From NCBI RefSeq assembly GCF_024198235.1, contig NZ_JAKCFB010000030.1, positions 1 through 64,000 on the forward strand: DNA of 64,000 nt. Reading direction: 5' to 3'. The DNA comes from Myxococcus dinghuensis. Its GTDB lineage: Bacteria > Myxococcota > Myxococcia > Myxococcales > Myxococcaceae. Under the pieces are notes generated by a model, which did no database searches, was not told where the DNA came from, and saw only the letters and a list, made by a program, of their open reading frames with translations. Below, one piece after another: positions 15,684 through 24,037 of the stretch. The position numbers and the translations under genes were made by a program. Position 1 is the first letter of the stretch. Every line of letters begins with the position of its first letter.

Positions 15684-17489
15684 TCAGTCCTTGTGCCACG
15701 TCCGTCTCCTTCCAGCCCACCACAGCAACATCGTCACTCCACCGAAGAACGCCGCCGACGCGGGAGCGCCCTGGCAACCGCAGCCCCCGGGGCCCCCCGT
15801 GGTGGGCGCCTTCGTGCCCGCGTCCGGGACGGGCGGCGGCGTCGTGCCGCCGTCGTTGCACAACGCGCACGACCCGGCGTCCGGCTTCGCCTCCGGATCG
15901 TAGCAGCTCCCTCCGCTCCCACAGAGCATGCCGGGCGCGCAGTCCTGGTTGGACAGACAGGCCGGCAGGCAGGCCGCGGTGCCCGTCGCCACCGCCGCGC
16001 AGCGCAGCGTCGAGTCGCAGGTGCCGGCGGTGCAGTCCCTCACGCACGCCCGCTCGCCCTCCTTGTTGACCGTCTGGCACGTCGTCCCGGAGGGGCAGAA
16101 GCACGCGGCCACCGAGCACGTCTGCGCGCACACGCCCTGCGTGCCACCCTCGGCGAAGAGGCAGGACTGGTTGGTGCCGCACTGCGCGTCCGCGGTGCAC
16201 GCATCGCCAATCTGGCGGCCCACCGTGCCACGCGCCACGCAGACCCGGTCGCAGTTGCGGCACACCGTGTCGCCGTCACAGTCCGCGTTGCCCGCGCAGC
16301 TGGGGACACACATGTCGCCCTCCGGCATCGGAGAGCAGGAGTAGCCGGGCCGGCAGTCGCCGGTGCCCGACGCGCACGTCTTCAGGCAGATGCGGCCCTG
16401 GCCCGGGACGTCCGTGCACTCCGCGCCCGTGGGACAGGTGCCGGGACCAGCGCAGTTCTCCGTGCAATAGCCCTTGTCCCAGTCGTTGAACTCCGTGCTC
16501 CCCGACGGCAACTGCGTGGGCAGGATGCAGCGCCCCAGCGCCGAGCCACACGAGCGGGCCGACGCGTCGCACGCCTTGCCCACGGGCGTGACGCTGTTGG
16601 GCGCGGCAGGCAAGCACGCCCGGGAGGAGCCGCTCACCAGCGTGGAGGCGCGGCACACGTAGGGCGCCGGACATTCGCCGTCGGTGGTCCCGGTGCACCC
16701 CTTGGCACAGACGCGCACCGGGCGGCCCGTCACGGTGGACTCGGTCGTCACGCACGTCAGGCCACTGCCGCACGTCGTGGTGCAGGGCGAGCCGACGGCG
16801 CCCGTCTGCGGATAGAAGCGGCACAGCGCCGTGCGGTCGTAGGAGGCGATGGCGCGCCGGGACTCCCCGGGCTTGAGGTTGAGCGCCATCACCGCGTCCA
16901 GCGCCTCGATGGTGTCGCCCAGGCCCAGGCAATGCCCCACCTCGTGGGTCAACACGCTCTGCAGGTCCATGGTCCCCGCGGGCGTGGGCGTCAGCGTCGA
17001 CCAGCGGAAGTCGCTCGACACGCCGTTGAGGTAGATGTCGCACTGGTACACATAGCCGTTGAACGTCAACGGCCGGGCGGCCCCGGCGCGCTCGCCGCCG
17101 TTGAGCGTGTCCAGGTAGCGAGGGTCGCTGCGGTCCGTCACCCAGATGGGGACGACGTTGAAGGCGTCGAAGGGGTCCGCCACGTCCACCATGGGCGAGC
17201 CATTGGTGGCGACGCCCGCGTCGGCGACCTGGAACGTGGGCCACGCGCAGTCCACGTCCTGCCAGGCCTTGAACGCGGCGGCCGTCGCCGAGCGGACCAG
17301 CGCCAGGTCATTGCCAGCGGGCTGCGCGCTGCGGCCATCCACGTAGTAGATGAACGGATCATCCGGCGTGGCGAGGACCCGGTGCCCCAGGTCCTTGTAG
17401 TAATCGCCGCTCTGCGCCGCGGCCGTGGTGGCGGTGGCCACCAGGAACAGACCGAGAGTCACCGCGCACCGCTGAAATCCCCGCGTCAT
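15684..17489 (-). CDS. Matrixin-like zinc metalloprotease with Cys-rich region and MYXO-CTERM tail
   Basis: A 601-residue exported protease starting at ATG 17489 with the signal peptide ending TAAAQ. The zinc site is HEVGHCLGLGD (His182, Glu183, His186, and Asp192 in the place of the third ligand region), as in matrixin and metzincin-related enzymes. From about residue 245 to 540 the chain is cysteine-rich with repeated short knots that resemble the Cys-rich repeats of other myxobacterial surface proteins. The C-terminus has the three-part MYXO-CTERM layout: GCGCQ, a hydrophobic segment, then GRRR and a short basic tail. That tail is known to direct processing and surface anchoring in myxobacteria. 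The secretion-type ATPase gene follows after 5 nt. Confidence 0.88.
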   Translation of the reverse strand: MTRGFQRCAVTLGLFLVATATTAAAQSGDYYKDLGHRVLATPDDPFIYYVDGRSAQPAGNDLALVRSATAAAFKAWQDVDCAWPTFQVADAGVATNGSPMVDVADPFDAFNVVPIWVTDRSDPRYLDTLNGGERAGAARPLTFNGYVYQCDIYLNGVSSDFRWSTLTPTPAGTMDLQSVLTHEVGHCLGLGDTIEALDAVMALNLKPGESRRAIASYDRTALCRFYPQTGAVGSPCTTTCGSGLTCVTTESTVTGRPVRVCAKGCTGTTDGECPAPYVCRASTLVSGSSRACLPAAPNSVTPVGKACDASARSCGSALGRCILPTQLPSGSTEFNDWDKGYCTENCAGPGTCPTGAECTDVPGQGRICLKTCASGTGDCRPGYSCSPMPEGDMCVPSCAGNADCDGDTVCRNCDRVCVARGTVGRQIGDACTADAQCGTNQSCLFAEGGTQGVCAQTCSVAACFCPSGTTCQTVNKEGERACVRDCTAGTCDSTLRCAAVATGTAACLPACLSNQDCAPGMLCGSGGSCYDPEAKPDAGSCALCNDGGTTPPPVPDAGTKAPTTGGPGGCGCQGAPASAAFFGGVTMLLWWAGRRRTWHKD

Positions 17490-17559
17490 CGAAGGTCCCT
17501 TCACGTCGGCTCGGGCGCGACCACGCGGACGTGGCCCGGGCGCCGAGGGAAGGGACAGT

Positions 17560-18321
17560 CTAGCCGCGAACCGCTCGGACCGTCGCATCCACCAGCGACT
17601 CCGGCGTGGGCCGCTCCGCCACCGCGGTGGCGGGGATGCCGAGCTGCTCGAGCGCGGTCGCCGTCGTCGGGCCGATGGCCACCACCCGCGCGGCGCCCAA
17701 CCGCTCACGGCCCGCGGCCTCCAGGAAGGCCTCCGCGGTGCGCGGCGAGGCGAACACCGCCACGTCCGGCGGCGAGGACTCCAGCGCCTCCAGGGCCTCC
17801 GGCGGCAGCGGCGTGGGCGTGGAGCGGTACGCCGTCACGCGCGTGACGAGCACGCCCGCCTCGCGCAGCGAGTCCTCCAGCTCGCGCCTGCCCTCCTCGG
17901 CGGCGGGCAGCAACACCTCGTCGCCAGACTGGAGCCCGTCCTTCATCAGCTCGAAGAGCGCGGCCCCCGTGCCCTCCTCGGGCTCGGCGGCCACGTCGAA
18001 GCCATGCCCCTTCACGGCGCGCGCCGTGCGGGGCCCCACCGCCGCCAGCTTCAACCGGGACAGGCGGTTCACCGTCCCCGCCTCGCGCAGCGCCTCCATG
18101 AGCGCGTCGACGGCGGAGGGGCTGGCGAACACCACCCAGCGGTAGCGCTGGATGTGCTCCGCGGCGGAGGCCAGGGGACGCGGGTCCTCCGGCGGACGCA
18201 GCTCCATCAGCGGGAGACCGAGGACCTCGGCCCCCTCGTCCTCCAGGAGGAAACACAGCTCCTCGGCCCGCTCACGCGGGCGAGTCACCAAGACTCGGAT
18301 GCCTTCCAGTCGCCGTTCCAC
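17560..18321 (-). CDS. hemD: Uroporphyrinogen-III synthase
   Basis: A 253-residue enzyme that cyclises hydroxymethylbilane to uroporphyrinogen III with ring D inversion, a branch step of heme and cobalamin synthesis. The sequence of the family is poorly conserved, but two HemD-like lobes are seen, with LRVLVTRPRERAEEL-like opening (VLVTRPRERAEEL), a VFASPSAVDALME segment and a second VFASPRTAEAFLE segment followed by VAIGPTTATAL. It lies 12 nt downstream of hemC, which supports the call strongly. It ends the tetrapyrrole cluster; the next gene downstream on this strand is the unrelated protease at 17489. Confidence 0.92.
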   Translation of the reverse strand: MERRLEGIRVLVTRPRERAEELCFLLEDEGAEVLGLPLMELRPPEDPRPLASAAEHIQRYRWVVFASPSAVDALMEALREAGTVNRLSRLKLAAVGPRTARAVKGHGFDVAAEPEEGTGAALFELMKDGLQSGDEVLLPAAEEGRRELEDSLREAGVLVTRVTAYRSTPTPLPPEALEALESSPPDVAVFASPRTAEAFLEAAGRERLGAARVVAIGPTTATALEQLGIPATAVAERPTPESLVDATVRAVRG

Positions 18322-18333
18322 GCGCGCGGCACT

Positions 18334-19275
18334 CTAGGGCGCTTGTGCGCCGGGGCGGCGAGCGAAATCGCGGAGGATTTCCGCCGCGCCCCGCGACAGG
18401 AGGTCGTCCGCGAGCGACTCGCCCAACGCGTGCGCCCGCGCCACGGGGCCGCGCACCTCGCCCCGCACCACGCGTATCCCATCCGGACGGCCCACGAGTC
18501 CGCGCAGGTACACCTCGCCCCCCGACACCGTGGCGTGCCCGGCGAGCGGCACCGTGCAGCCGCCCTCGAGCTTCGCCAGCAGCGCGCGCTCGGCCGTGAC
18601 GGCGATGCGGGTGGTGGCGTCCTCCAGCGGCGCGAGCAGCCCGCGCACGCGCGCGTCGTCGCCCCGGCACTGGATGGCCAGCACGCCCTGCCCCACCGCG
18701 GGGAGGCTCACCTCCGTCGGGAGGACCTCCGTGATGACGCCCTCCAGCCCCAGGCGCTTGAGCCCCGCGTACGCCAGCACCGCGCCCGCGAGTCCCAGCT
18801 CCTTCGTCCGCTGCAGTCGCGTCTGCACGTTGCCGCGCAGGCTGACGATCTCCAGGTCCGGCCGGCGCGAGCGCAGGATGCAGCTGCGGCGCAGCGAGGA
18901 CGTGCCCACGCGCGCGCCCGGCGCCAGCGTGTCCAGCGTCTGACCCGCGGTGCCACAGAAGGCGTCACGCGGGTCCTCGCGGGGAGGCACCGCCGCGAGC
19001 ACCAGGCCCTCCGGCAGCTCGGACGTCATGTCCTTGAGGCTGTGCACGGCCAGGTCCGCGCGGCCGTCGATGAGCGCCTGTTCGATCTCCTTCACGAACA
19101 GGCCCTTGCCCCCCACCGCGGACAGCGGCGCGGACAGGAAGCGGTCTCCCTCGGTGGTCATCTCCACCAGGGACACCTCCAACCCCGGATGGTGTGACAT
19201 CAGGAGCGCGCCCACGTGGCGCGCCTGCCACAGCGCCAGCGGGCTCTGTCGGGTGGCGATACGCACGACGCTCAT
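18334..19275 (-). CDS. hemC: Porphobilinogen deaminase (hydroxymethylbilane synthase)
   Basis: A 313-residue cytosolic enzyme joining four porphobilinogen units into hydroxymethylbilane. The N-terminal IATRQSPLALWQA and the central GTSSLRR, with RLGLEGVITEVLP later, are signatures. The dipyrromethane cofactor attachment Cys is in LEGGCTVPLAGHA. I start at ATG 19275, which overlaps the hemA stop by 4 nt (ATGA), so it is translationally coupled to hemA. An in-frame extension upstream exists, but it only reads through hemA in another frame. Length agrees with the family. Confidence 0.96.
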   Translation of the reverse strand: MSVVRIATRQSPLALWQARHVGALLMSHHPGLEVSLVEMTTEGDRFLSAPLSAVGGKGLFVKEIEQALIDGRADLAVHSLKDMTSELPEGLVLAAVPPREDPRDAFCGTAGQTLDTLAPGARVGTSSLRRSCILRSRRPDLEIVSLRGNVQTRLQRTKELGLAGAVLAYAGLKRLGLEGVITEVLPTEVSLPAVGQGVLAIQCRGDDARVRGLLAPLEDATTRIAVTAERALLAKLEGGCTVPLAGHATVSGGEVYLRGLVGRPDGIRVVRGEVRGPVARAHALGESLADDLLSRGAAEILRDFARRPGAQAP

Positions 19276-20594
19276 CGCTTGGCCCCCGTGGCGGCCTGCG
19301 GCGCCAGGTCCTCCGACAGGCCCGCGGCGACCTGCGCCTCCTGCTCGATGAGGCCGAACAGTTCGGCGGCGGCGCCGGCCAGCCGGTTGCCCTCGCCCTC
19401 CGGTCCCACGGCGCGCAGCCGCGCGGTGGGCTCGTGCAACAGCTTGTTCACGATGGCGCGCCCCATGGCCTCGATGCTCTTGCGCTGCTTGTCGGAGAGC
19501 CCGTCGCCGAGCGAGGCGAGGGTGCGGTCCACCTCCGCCTTCGCGATGGCCTCCGCGCGCTGACGCAGCCGCGCCAGCACCGGCATTCCCTCGCGCAGGG
19601 CGCGCTCCTTGACGAAGCGCGCCACCTCCTGCGCCACCAGCACCCCTGCCTTGTGCGCCTCCTCGGCGCGGGCCGCGGCGTTGTCCGCCACGAACTTCTG
19701 GATGTCGTCCACGTCGTACGCGTGCACCCACTCGAGCGTGCCCACGCCCGGGTCGATGTCGCGCGGTACCGCCAGGTCCACCATGAACAGGGGCCTTCCC
19801 TTGCGCGCCTTCCCCACGGCGCCCACGTTCTCCCGCGTGAAGAGCGGCACGGGCGAGGCGGTGCTGCACACCACCACGTCCGCCGCCGTCAACAGCGAGA
19901 ACAATTCCTCGAAGGGCCGGGGCGTCCCGCCCACCTCCGCCGCCAACGCCTCCGCGCGGGCCAGCGTGCGGTTGGTGATGAACAGCTTCGTCGCGCCCGC
20001 CTGTTGCAGGTGCCGCGCCGCCAGCTCGCCCATCTCCCCCGCGCCCACCACCAGCACCGTCTTGCCCTTCAGCCCGTCGAACACCTTGCTGGCCAGCTGC
20101 ACGGCCGCGGAGGCCATGGACGTGGCCGCGCGACCGATGGCCGTCTCCGTGCGCACGCGCTTGGCGCAGCCGAACGCCGCCGCGCACGCGCGCGTCAGCT
20201 CGCCACGCACCGCGCCCGCGCCCTGCCCCCGCTCGAAGGCGTCCTTCACCTGGCCCAAGATCTGCGCCTCGCCCAGCACCATGGAGTCCAGGCTGGAGGC
20301 CACGCGGAACAGGTGCACGAGGGCCGCCTCGCCCCGGTGCTCGTACAGGTGGTCGCGCGCCTCGGCGCCGCCCAGCGACTGCAGCTCCTCCACCACGCGG
20401 TCGCGCGCGGCCATCGCGTCCGGCGCGGACAGGTACACCTCCACGCGGTTGCAGGTGGACACCCAGAGCACCTCCACCGGTGACTGCGCCAGGCGCTGGA
20501 GCACCTCCACCTGTCGGGTGTCGGAGAGCGCGAGCCGCTCACGCACCCCCAGGGGCGCCGTCCGGTGTGACAATCCGATGCAGACGAGCTCCAT
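19272..20594 (-). CDS. hemA: Glutamyl-tRNA reductase
   Basis: A 440-residue NADPH-dependent enzyme reducing glutamyl-tRNA to glutamate-1-semialdehyde, the first committed step of C5-pathway tetrapyrrole synthesis. The catalytic Cys is in STCNRVEVY, about residue 50, preceded by the GLSHRTAPLGVRE motif. The Rossmann segment VLVVGAGEMGELAARHL is about residue 180, and the C-terminal dimerisation helices carry the usual charged repeats. It lies 2 nt downstream of the ccsA/hemX-like gene. Myxobacteria use the C5 pathway, so this is the entry point for heme in the organism. Confidence 0.96.
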   Translation of the reverse strand: MELVCIGLSHRTAPLGVRERLALSDTRQVEVLQRLAQSPVEVLWVSTCNRVEVYLSAPDAMAARDRVVEELQSLGGAEARDHLYEHRGEAALVHLFRVASSLDSMVLGEAQILGQVKDAFERGQGAGAVRGELTRACAAAFGCAKRVRTETAIGRAATSMASAAVQLASKVFDGLKGKTVLVVGAGEMGELAARHLQQAGATKLFITNRTLARAEALAAEVGGTPRPFEELFSLLTAADVVVCSTASPVPLFTRENVGAVGKARKGRPLFMVDLAVPRDIDPGVGTLEWVHAYDVDDIQKFVADNAAARAEEAHKAGVLVAQEVARFVKERALREGMPVLARLRQRAEAIAKAEVDRTLASLGDGLSDKQRKSIEAMGRAIVNKLLHEPTARLRAVGPEGEGNRLAGAAAELFGLIEQEAQVAAGLSEDLAPQAATGAKR

Positions 20595-20596
20595 GG

Positions 20597-21424
20597 TCAG
20601 GGCATCCTCATGACGGCCGCGGCGCTCGACGCGGGTTCATACGAGGTCAGGAAGGAGACCAACACCAGGCAGAACCCCGCCATGGTCAACAGCGCCACGC
20701 GGCGACCGCGCCACCCGGCGAAGATGCGCGCGTTCACCAGCGCGGCGAACACCGCCCACGCCACCACCGTGGCGATGGACTTGCCATCCCACGCCCACCC
20801 GCGCGTGGTGGTGACGAAGAACGCGCCGGTGGCCAGGGTGATGGACAGCGCGATGAACCCCCACACCACCAACCGGCGGTTGAGGGTGTCCAGGAACTCG
20901 AGCGACGGCAGCCGCGAGAACAACAGCCCGAAGCGCTTGGCGCGCACCTGCCGCTCCATCAGCAGGTACATGACGCCCACCCCCGCGGCCACCGCGAACG
21001 CCGCCAGCCCCAGCAGGGCCAGGGTGATGTGCAGCGGCAGCAGCGGCTGTCGCACCCCGGGGGGCAGCGGGGACTGGCCCCCGTGCATCAACAGCCCCGG
21101 CAGCAGCACCGCCACCGCCAGCGGCGTGAGGAACGCGCCGATGACCGGCCGGCGGTAGCGCACGTCCAGCGCCAGGAAGATGGCGAGCAGCAGGAAGGCC
21201 AGCGTGGAGAACCCCTGCGCCATGCCCACCGGGCGCCCCGCCTGCACGTCCAGGAGCTCGAAGAGCGCGACGCCGTGCAGCACCAGCCCGCCGCCCACCA
21301 GCACGCGCCCCGCCATGGCCAACGCCTCCGACTGGCGGACGAGGTAGGCGAGGTACACCACGGCGGCGATGCCGTACGCGTGACAGGCGAGCGAAACGAG
21401 CGAGTGGCTCATGGGGTCGGGCAC
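20597..21424 (-). CDS. CcsA/HemX-type membrane protein (cytochrome c assembly family)
   Basis: A 275-residue polytopic protein with about eight hydrophobic segments. The segment WAWDGKSIATVVAWAVFA, near residue 215, carries the Trp-rich heme-handling motif of the CcsA/CcmC cytochrome c assembly family. Homologues next to hemA are often called HemX and are thought to influence glutamyl-tRNA reductase levels or heme export. The 2-nt gap to hemA favours that role. The N-terminus has no cleavable signal. Exact function, heme delivery versus HemA control, cannot be decided from sequence. Confidence 0.85.
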   Translation of the reverse strand: MPDPMSHSLVSLACHAYGIAAVVYLAYLVRQSEALAMAGRVLVGGGLVLHGVALFELLDVQAGRPVGMAQGFSTLAFLLLAIFLALDVRYRRPVIGAFLTPLAVAVLLPGLLMHGGQSPLPPGVRQPLLPLHITLALLGLAAFAVAAGVGVMYLLMERQVRAKRFGLLFSRLPSLEFLDTLNRRLVVWGFIALSITLATGAFFVTTTRGWAWDGKSIATVVAWAVFAALVNARIFAGWRGRRVALLTMAGFCLVLVSFLTSYEPASSAAAVMRMP

Positions 21425-21446
21425 ATAACCGCGGATGACGGGCGAA

Positions 21447-21830
21447 TCAGCCCATCTTGTTGAGGAGGAAGGCAGCCAACAGGTCGGTCTCCGAATCCGG
21501 CTTCTTGCCCGCCACGCCTTCGGGGCGGGGCACGCCCGCAGGGACGTCCGTCACATACCCCGGAACGACCTCGTAGGCCGTCTCCCCCACCAGGACCGAG
21601 TCGGCCATCTGCTCGGCCCCCAGCCGGGAGAGCTGCTCCTCGGTCTTCACCCGGGCCACCAGCCCATGGGTGTCCTCACCCGTCACGAGTTGCACGAAAT
21701 GCACGGCCGGAGAGACGGAGAAGGTCGTGCCCCCCTCCGCCATCACCACCAGCTTGCCGTCGCGCACGTCCGCTTTGTCGGCCAGGGCCCACTCCTCGAG
21801 CTGGGCCTGGGGCAGGAAGAGCTTCGTCAC
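21447..21830 (-). CDS. Small hypothetical protein upstream of the heme cluster
   Basis: A 127-residue soluble acidic protein I do not recognise. It opens MTKLFLPQAQLEEWALADKA, then a beta-rich stretch, and the middle KLVVMAEGG and AVHFVQLVTGED read as strands. The C-terminal LLAAFLLNKMG may be an amphipathic helix. There is no signal peptide. It is 22 nt upstream of the CcsA/HemX-like gene on the same strand and may be the first gene of the heme cluster. Codon use is normal, supporting a real gene. Confidence 0.75.
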   Translation of the reverse strand: MTKLFLPQAQLEEWALADKADVRDGKLVVMAEGGTTFSVSPAVHFVQLVTGEDTHGLVARVKTEEQLSRLGAEQMADSVLVGETAYEVVPGYVTDVPAGVPRPEGVAGKKPDSETDLLAAFLLNKMG

Positions 21831-22012
21831 CCCTCCAGCCTACACCAGCCGCCAGGGGCCGGGGGACCTGTTCGGGAATCCGCGCGAAACCCCCGACACC
21901 TGTCCGCATCTTTCCGGGCAGAACGGCTGATGAACCACCGGTTCTTGCAGGCCCACGGGGCGCGTACTACACGACCCGCCGTGCAGGCCGGAGAGGGCCC
22001 CAAGGAGACACC

Positions 22013-22342
22013 ATGGCAGGCGACCACGTGACGAATGTCGGAGATGGCGACTTCAACCAGGAGGTGCTGGAATCCTCCAAGCCGGTGCTGGTGGATTTCT
22101 GGGCGACCTGGTGCGCGCCGTGCCGCGCCATCGCCCCGTCCATCGACGCGCTGGCCAGCCAGTACGGCGACCAGGTGAAGTTCACCAAGCTCAACATCGA
22201 CGACAACCAGGACACGCCCCAGCAGTATGGCATCCGCTCCATCCCCACCCTGCTCGTCTTCAAGGGCGGCAAGGTCGTGGAGCAGATCGTCGGCGCGGTC
22301 CCGAAGTCGCGCATCGAGGACGCCATCAAGAAGGCGCTGTAG
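22013..22342 (+). CDS. trxA: Thioredoxin
   Basis: A 109-residue cytosolic dithiol-disulphide oxidoreductase of classic length. The active site WCAPCR gives Cys34 and Cys37, and the cis-Pro loop is IRSIPTLLVF. The buried Asp at position 28 in VDFWATW is present. It reduces protein disulphides and supplies electrons to enzymes such as ribonucleotide reductase. The ATG at 22013 follows AAGGAGACACC, a good Shine-Dalgarno. It is monocistronic, divergent from the heme-cluster gene at 21830 and followed by a 521-nt gene-free region. Confidence 0.96.
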   Translation: MAGDHVTNVGDGDFNQEVLESSKPVLVDFWATWCAPCRAIAPSIDALASQYGDQVKFTKLNIDDNQDTPQQYGIRSIPTLLVFKGGKVVEQIVGAVPKSRIEDAIKKAL

Positions 22343-22561
22343 GCAGCACCCGCTTCGCGCGTCCGGCTCGCGCGCACGACAGGCCCCCAGGCCTTGCGTG
22401 CGCCGCGGCCCGGCGCGGGACGCGGCGGCCCGGTGATTCACGCGCAAGGATTGCGCGACCCGCGCCCGTCCCCTTTCCGGACACACGTGGAACACCCCGC
22501 CGCCTCGCGCGGGCTCGTTGTCTCCCGGACACCAATGCGACTGGGTTGCACCCGTTTCCCG

Positions 22562-22597
22562 ATGCCACGTCGCGGTGTCATGCCACGTCGCGGTGTT
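22562..22597. repeat. Tandem direct repeat, two copies of 18 bp
   Basis: The unit ATGCCACGTCGCGGTGTC (22562-22579) is followed directly by a copy differing only in its last base (22580-22597). It lies about 270 nt upstream of the small AT-hook protein gene and may be a binding site or a simple duplication. Confidence 0.75.
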
Positions 22598-22785
22598 GCG
22601 TCCGGCTCGGGCGTGCGTGCGTTCGACATCCCCCGCTCCCCCAACGATTCCGACCGTCGCGGACAAATCCACCGCACCGGCGTTGCACTGTCCAGCGCGG
22701 CTACGGGAACCACGTATCCCTTTGCAGCCTTGTCATCAATTTGCCGCGAAGGTTTGCGAGTCATGAGAGACCCGCCTAGCTTGTA

Positions 22786-22815
22786 TTGACAGCATTGACA
22801 TCCACCGCCAAATAG
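22786..22815 (+). promoter_or_regulatory. Candidate sigma-70 type promoter upstream of the AT-hook protein gene
   Basis: A consensus TTGACA lies at 22786-22791 and a second at 22795-22800. About 18 nt after the first is AAATAG (22810-22815), a poor -10 match. The local AT-richness in an otherwise GC-rich window supports a promoter, but the -10 call is weak. Confidence 0.35.
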
Positions 22816-22863
22816 GCACATTGGAAGTCTTGTTTGGTTTGACTGTTTTCACATGGAGTATTC

Positions 22864-23184
22864 ATGGCACGGCCGCGTAAGGAGTTGTCGAAAGTCCCGT
22901 TGACCCCCGCGTTGGTGAATTGGGCGGAGGCGCTGGGAGACGCCATCGGGCGGGGCGTCCTCCGGGCGATGAATCAAGGCATTCCCTCGGTGGGCGGCAC
23001 CAACGCCATCTCGGCGAACCGCCGTCGAGGCCGTCCGCCCAAGGCGCTGGTGGGCAATATCGTCGCCGCGGACCGGCGCTGCACGGTGCCGGACTGCATG
23101 CGCGAGCTGCGCTCCAAGGGTCTGTGTTCCGCGCACTACCAGGCGGAGCGCCGCCGGCTGCTGGCCGGAGGCAAGCCCGCCTGA
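22864..23184 (+). CDS. Small protein with AT-hook-like and Cys/His zinc-type motifs
   Basis: A 106-residue basic protein of unknown function. The N-terminus MARPRK is basic, a helix-like region follows (residues 15-38), then RRRGRPPK at 53-60 has the RGRP core of an AT-hook, which binds the minor groove of AT-rich DNA. The C-terminus has Cys73, Cys78, Cys88 and His91 with spacing that could bind zinc (CTVPDC, GLCSAH). Together this suggests a nucleoid or regulatory DNA-binding protein. It is expressed alone, behind a 521-nt AT-richer leader, and converges on a PilZ gene. Function is inferred from motifs only. Confidence 0.8.
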   Translation: MARPRKELSKVPLTPALVNWAEALGDAIGRGVLRAMNQGIPSVGGTNAISANRRRGRPPKALVGNIVAADRRCTVPDCMRELRSKGLCSAHYQAERRRLLAGGKPA

Positions 23185-23236
23185 GACAAGATGTCACGGT
23201 GACGCCCACGGCCCTGGGCGAGCCGGTCTTCCCGTC

Positions 23237-23896
23237 TTACTTCCCCTGCCAGGGGTTCGCTTCGGTGCCCGTCGCCTTGAGCAGCTCCCAGGCAGACAGC
23301 ACATCCACCACGCGCTCCAATTCGTTGGGTAGTGAACGCGCCCGCTGGGACTTCAGGTATTCCTCCGCGAAGGCCCTCAGCCGCGCCCCCACGAACAGCC
23401 TCGCCAGCGCGACCTCCGTCTGACCGCTGAAGTCGAGGAAGCGGATGCCGAAACCGCTGCGTCCACCGGGGCCATCTCCGCGCTCCTCGCGCACGATCTG
23501 CGCGCGGGCCAGCACCGGCGCCGCGCCGGACTCCAAGGAGAAGCGCACCCCCAGCACCGTGCCCAGCGGCAGGTAGAAGGTGCTGCCCAGGAAGGCGCCG
23601 CTGACGCTGACGTTGACGGACGAGAGGCTCGCCGCGAAGCGCCGCGCCCCGTCCTCGTCGTCCACCCAGACGTCGAAGCGCGTGGACAACTGCGCGCGAG
23701 GGAACTCCCGGTGCTCCGGCTCCCCCTGGTTCATCTCGATGAGGGGCGCCAGCGCCGCGACGCTCGCGCGGGCCTCCTCGCGCTCCGGCTCGGGCCGCCG
23801 CACCACCACCGGCGCCGCCGGCTTCAGCTCCCTGGCCGCGGCCACGTCCGCCACACGGACACTCCCGCTGCCCTTCTGCCCACCCTTCCTCTGCAT
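23237..23896 (-). CDS. PilZ domain protein, probable c-di-GMP receptor
   Basis: A 219-residue cytosolic protein. I place the start at ATG 23896, because GGAGGT lies just upstream; the frame could otherwise extend to 23986. Residues 1-65 are a charged, probably disordered linker. The PilZ domain begins with EHREFPRAQ, providing the RxxxR motif, and continues to NVSVSGAF, giving the (D/N)xSxxG motif, so both cyclic-di-GMP binding elements are intact. The C-terminal 40 residues are helical. It lies 141 nt downstream of rodA on the same strand. A GAF-GGDEF cyclase at 30456-31547 could supply the ligand, though this is only inference. Confidence 0.87.
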   Translation of the reverse strand: MQRKGGQKGSGSVRVADVAAARELKPAAPVVVRRPEPEREEARASVAALAPLIEMNQGEPEHREFPRAQLSTRFDVWVDDEDGARRFAASLSSVNVSVSGAFLGSTFYLPLGTVLGVRFSLESGAAPVLARAQIVREERGDGPGGRSGFGIRFLDFSGQTEVALARLFVGARLRAFAEEYLKSQRARSLPNELERVVDVLSAWELLKATGTEANPWQGK

Positions 23897-24037
23897 GACT
23901 GACCTCCACCGGCCCGAGAGGGACTCGCCCTCCCCCCGGAATTGGTGGGGTCGTTCATACACCAGCGCAGGGCGGTCGCCGAGCACCTCACGGCGGTCCC
24001 GACCTCGAGACAGGCTCGGCGCCCGTCTCGCGACGTC

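Larger units (their letters stand above)
22343..22863 (+). other. Gene-free region, 521 nt, upstream of the AT-hook protein gene
   Basis: No credible coding frame with the window's codon bias is present on either strand. The first half is GC-rich and holds an 18-bp tandem repeat at 22562-22597. From about 22700 the base composition falls and there are two overlapping TTGACA hexamers near 22786-22800. This looks like an extended promoter and leader for the gene at 22864, although a small RNA cannot be excluded. Confidence 0.55.

Noticed and set aside
22438..22821. Minus-strand frame of 127 codons in the gene-free region before the AT-hook gene
   Set aside because: Codon third positions and composition do not match neighbouring genes, and it covers the low-GC promoter-like region and the tandem repeat.
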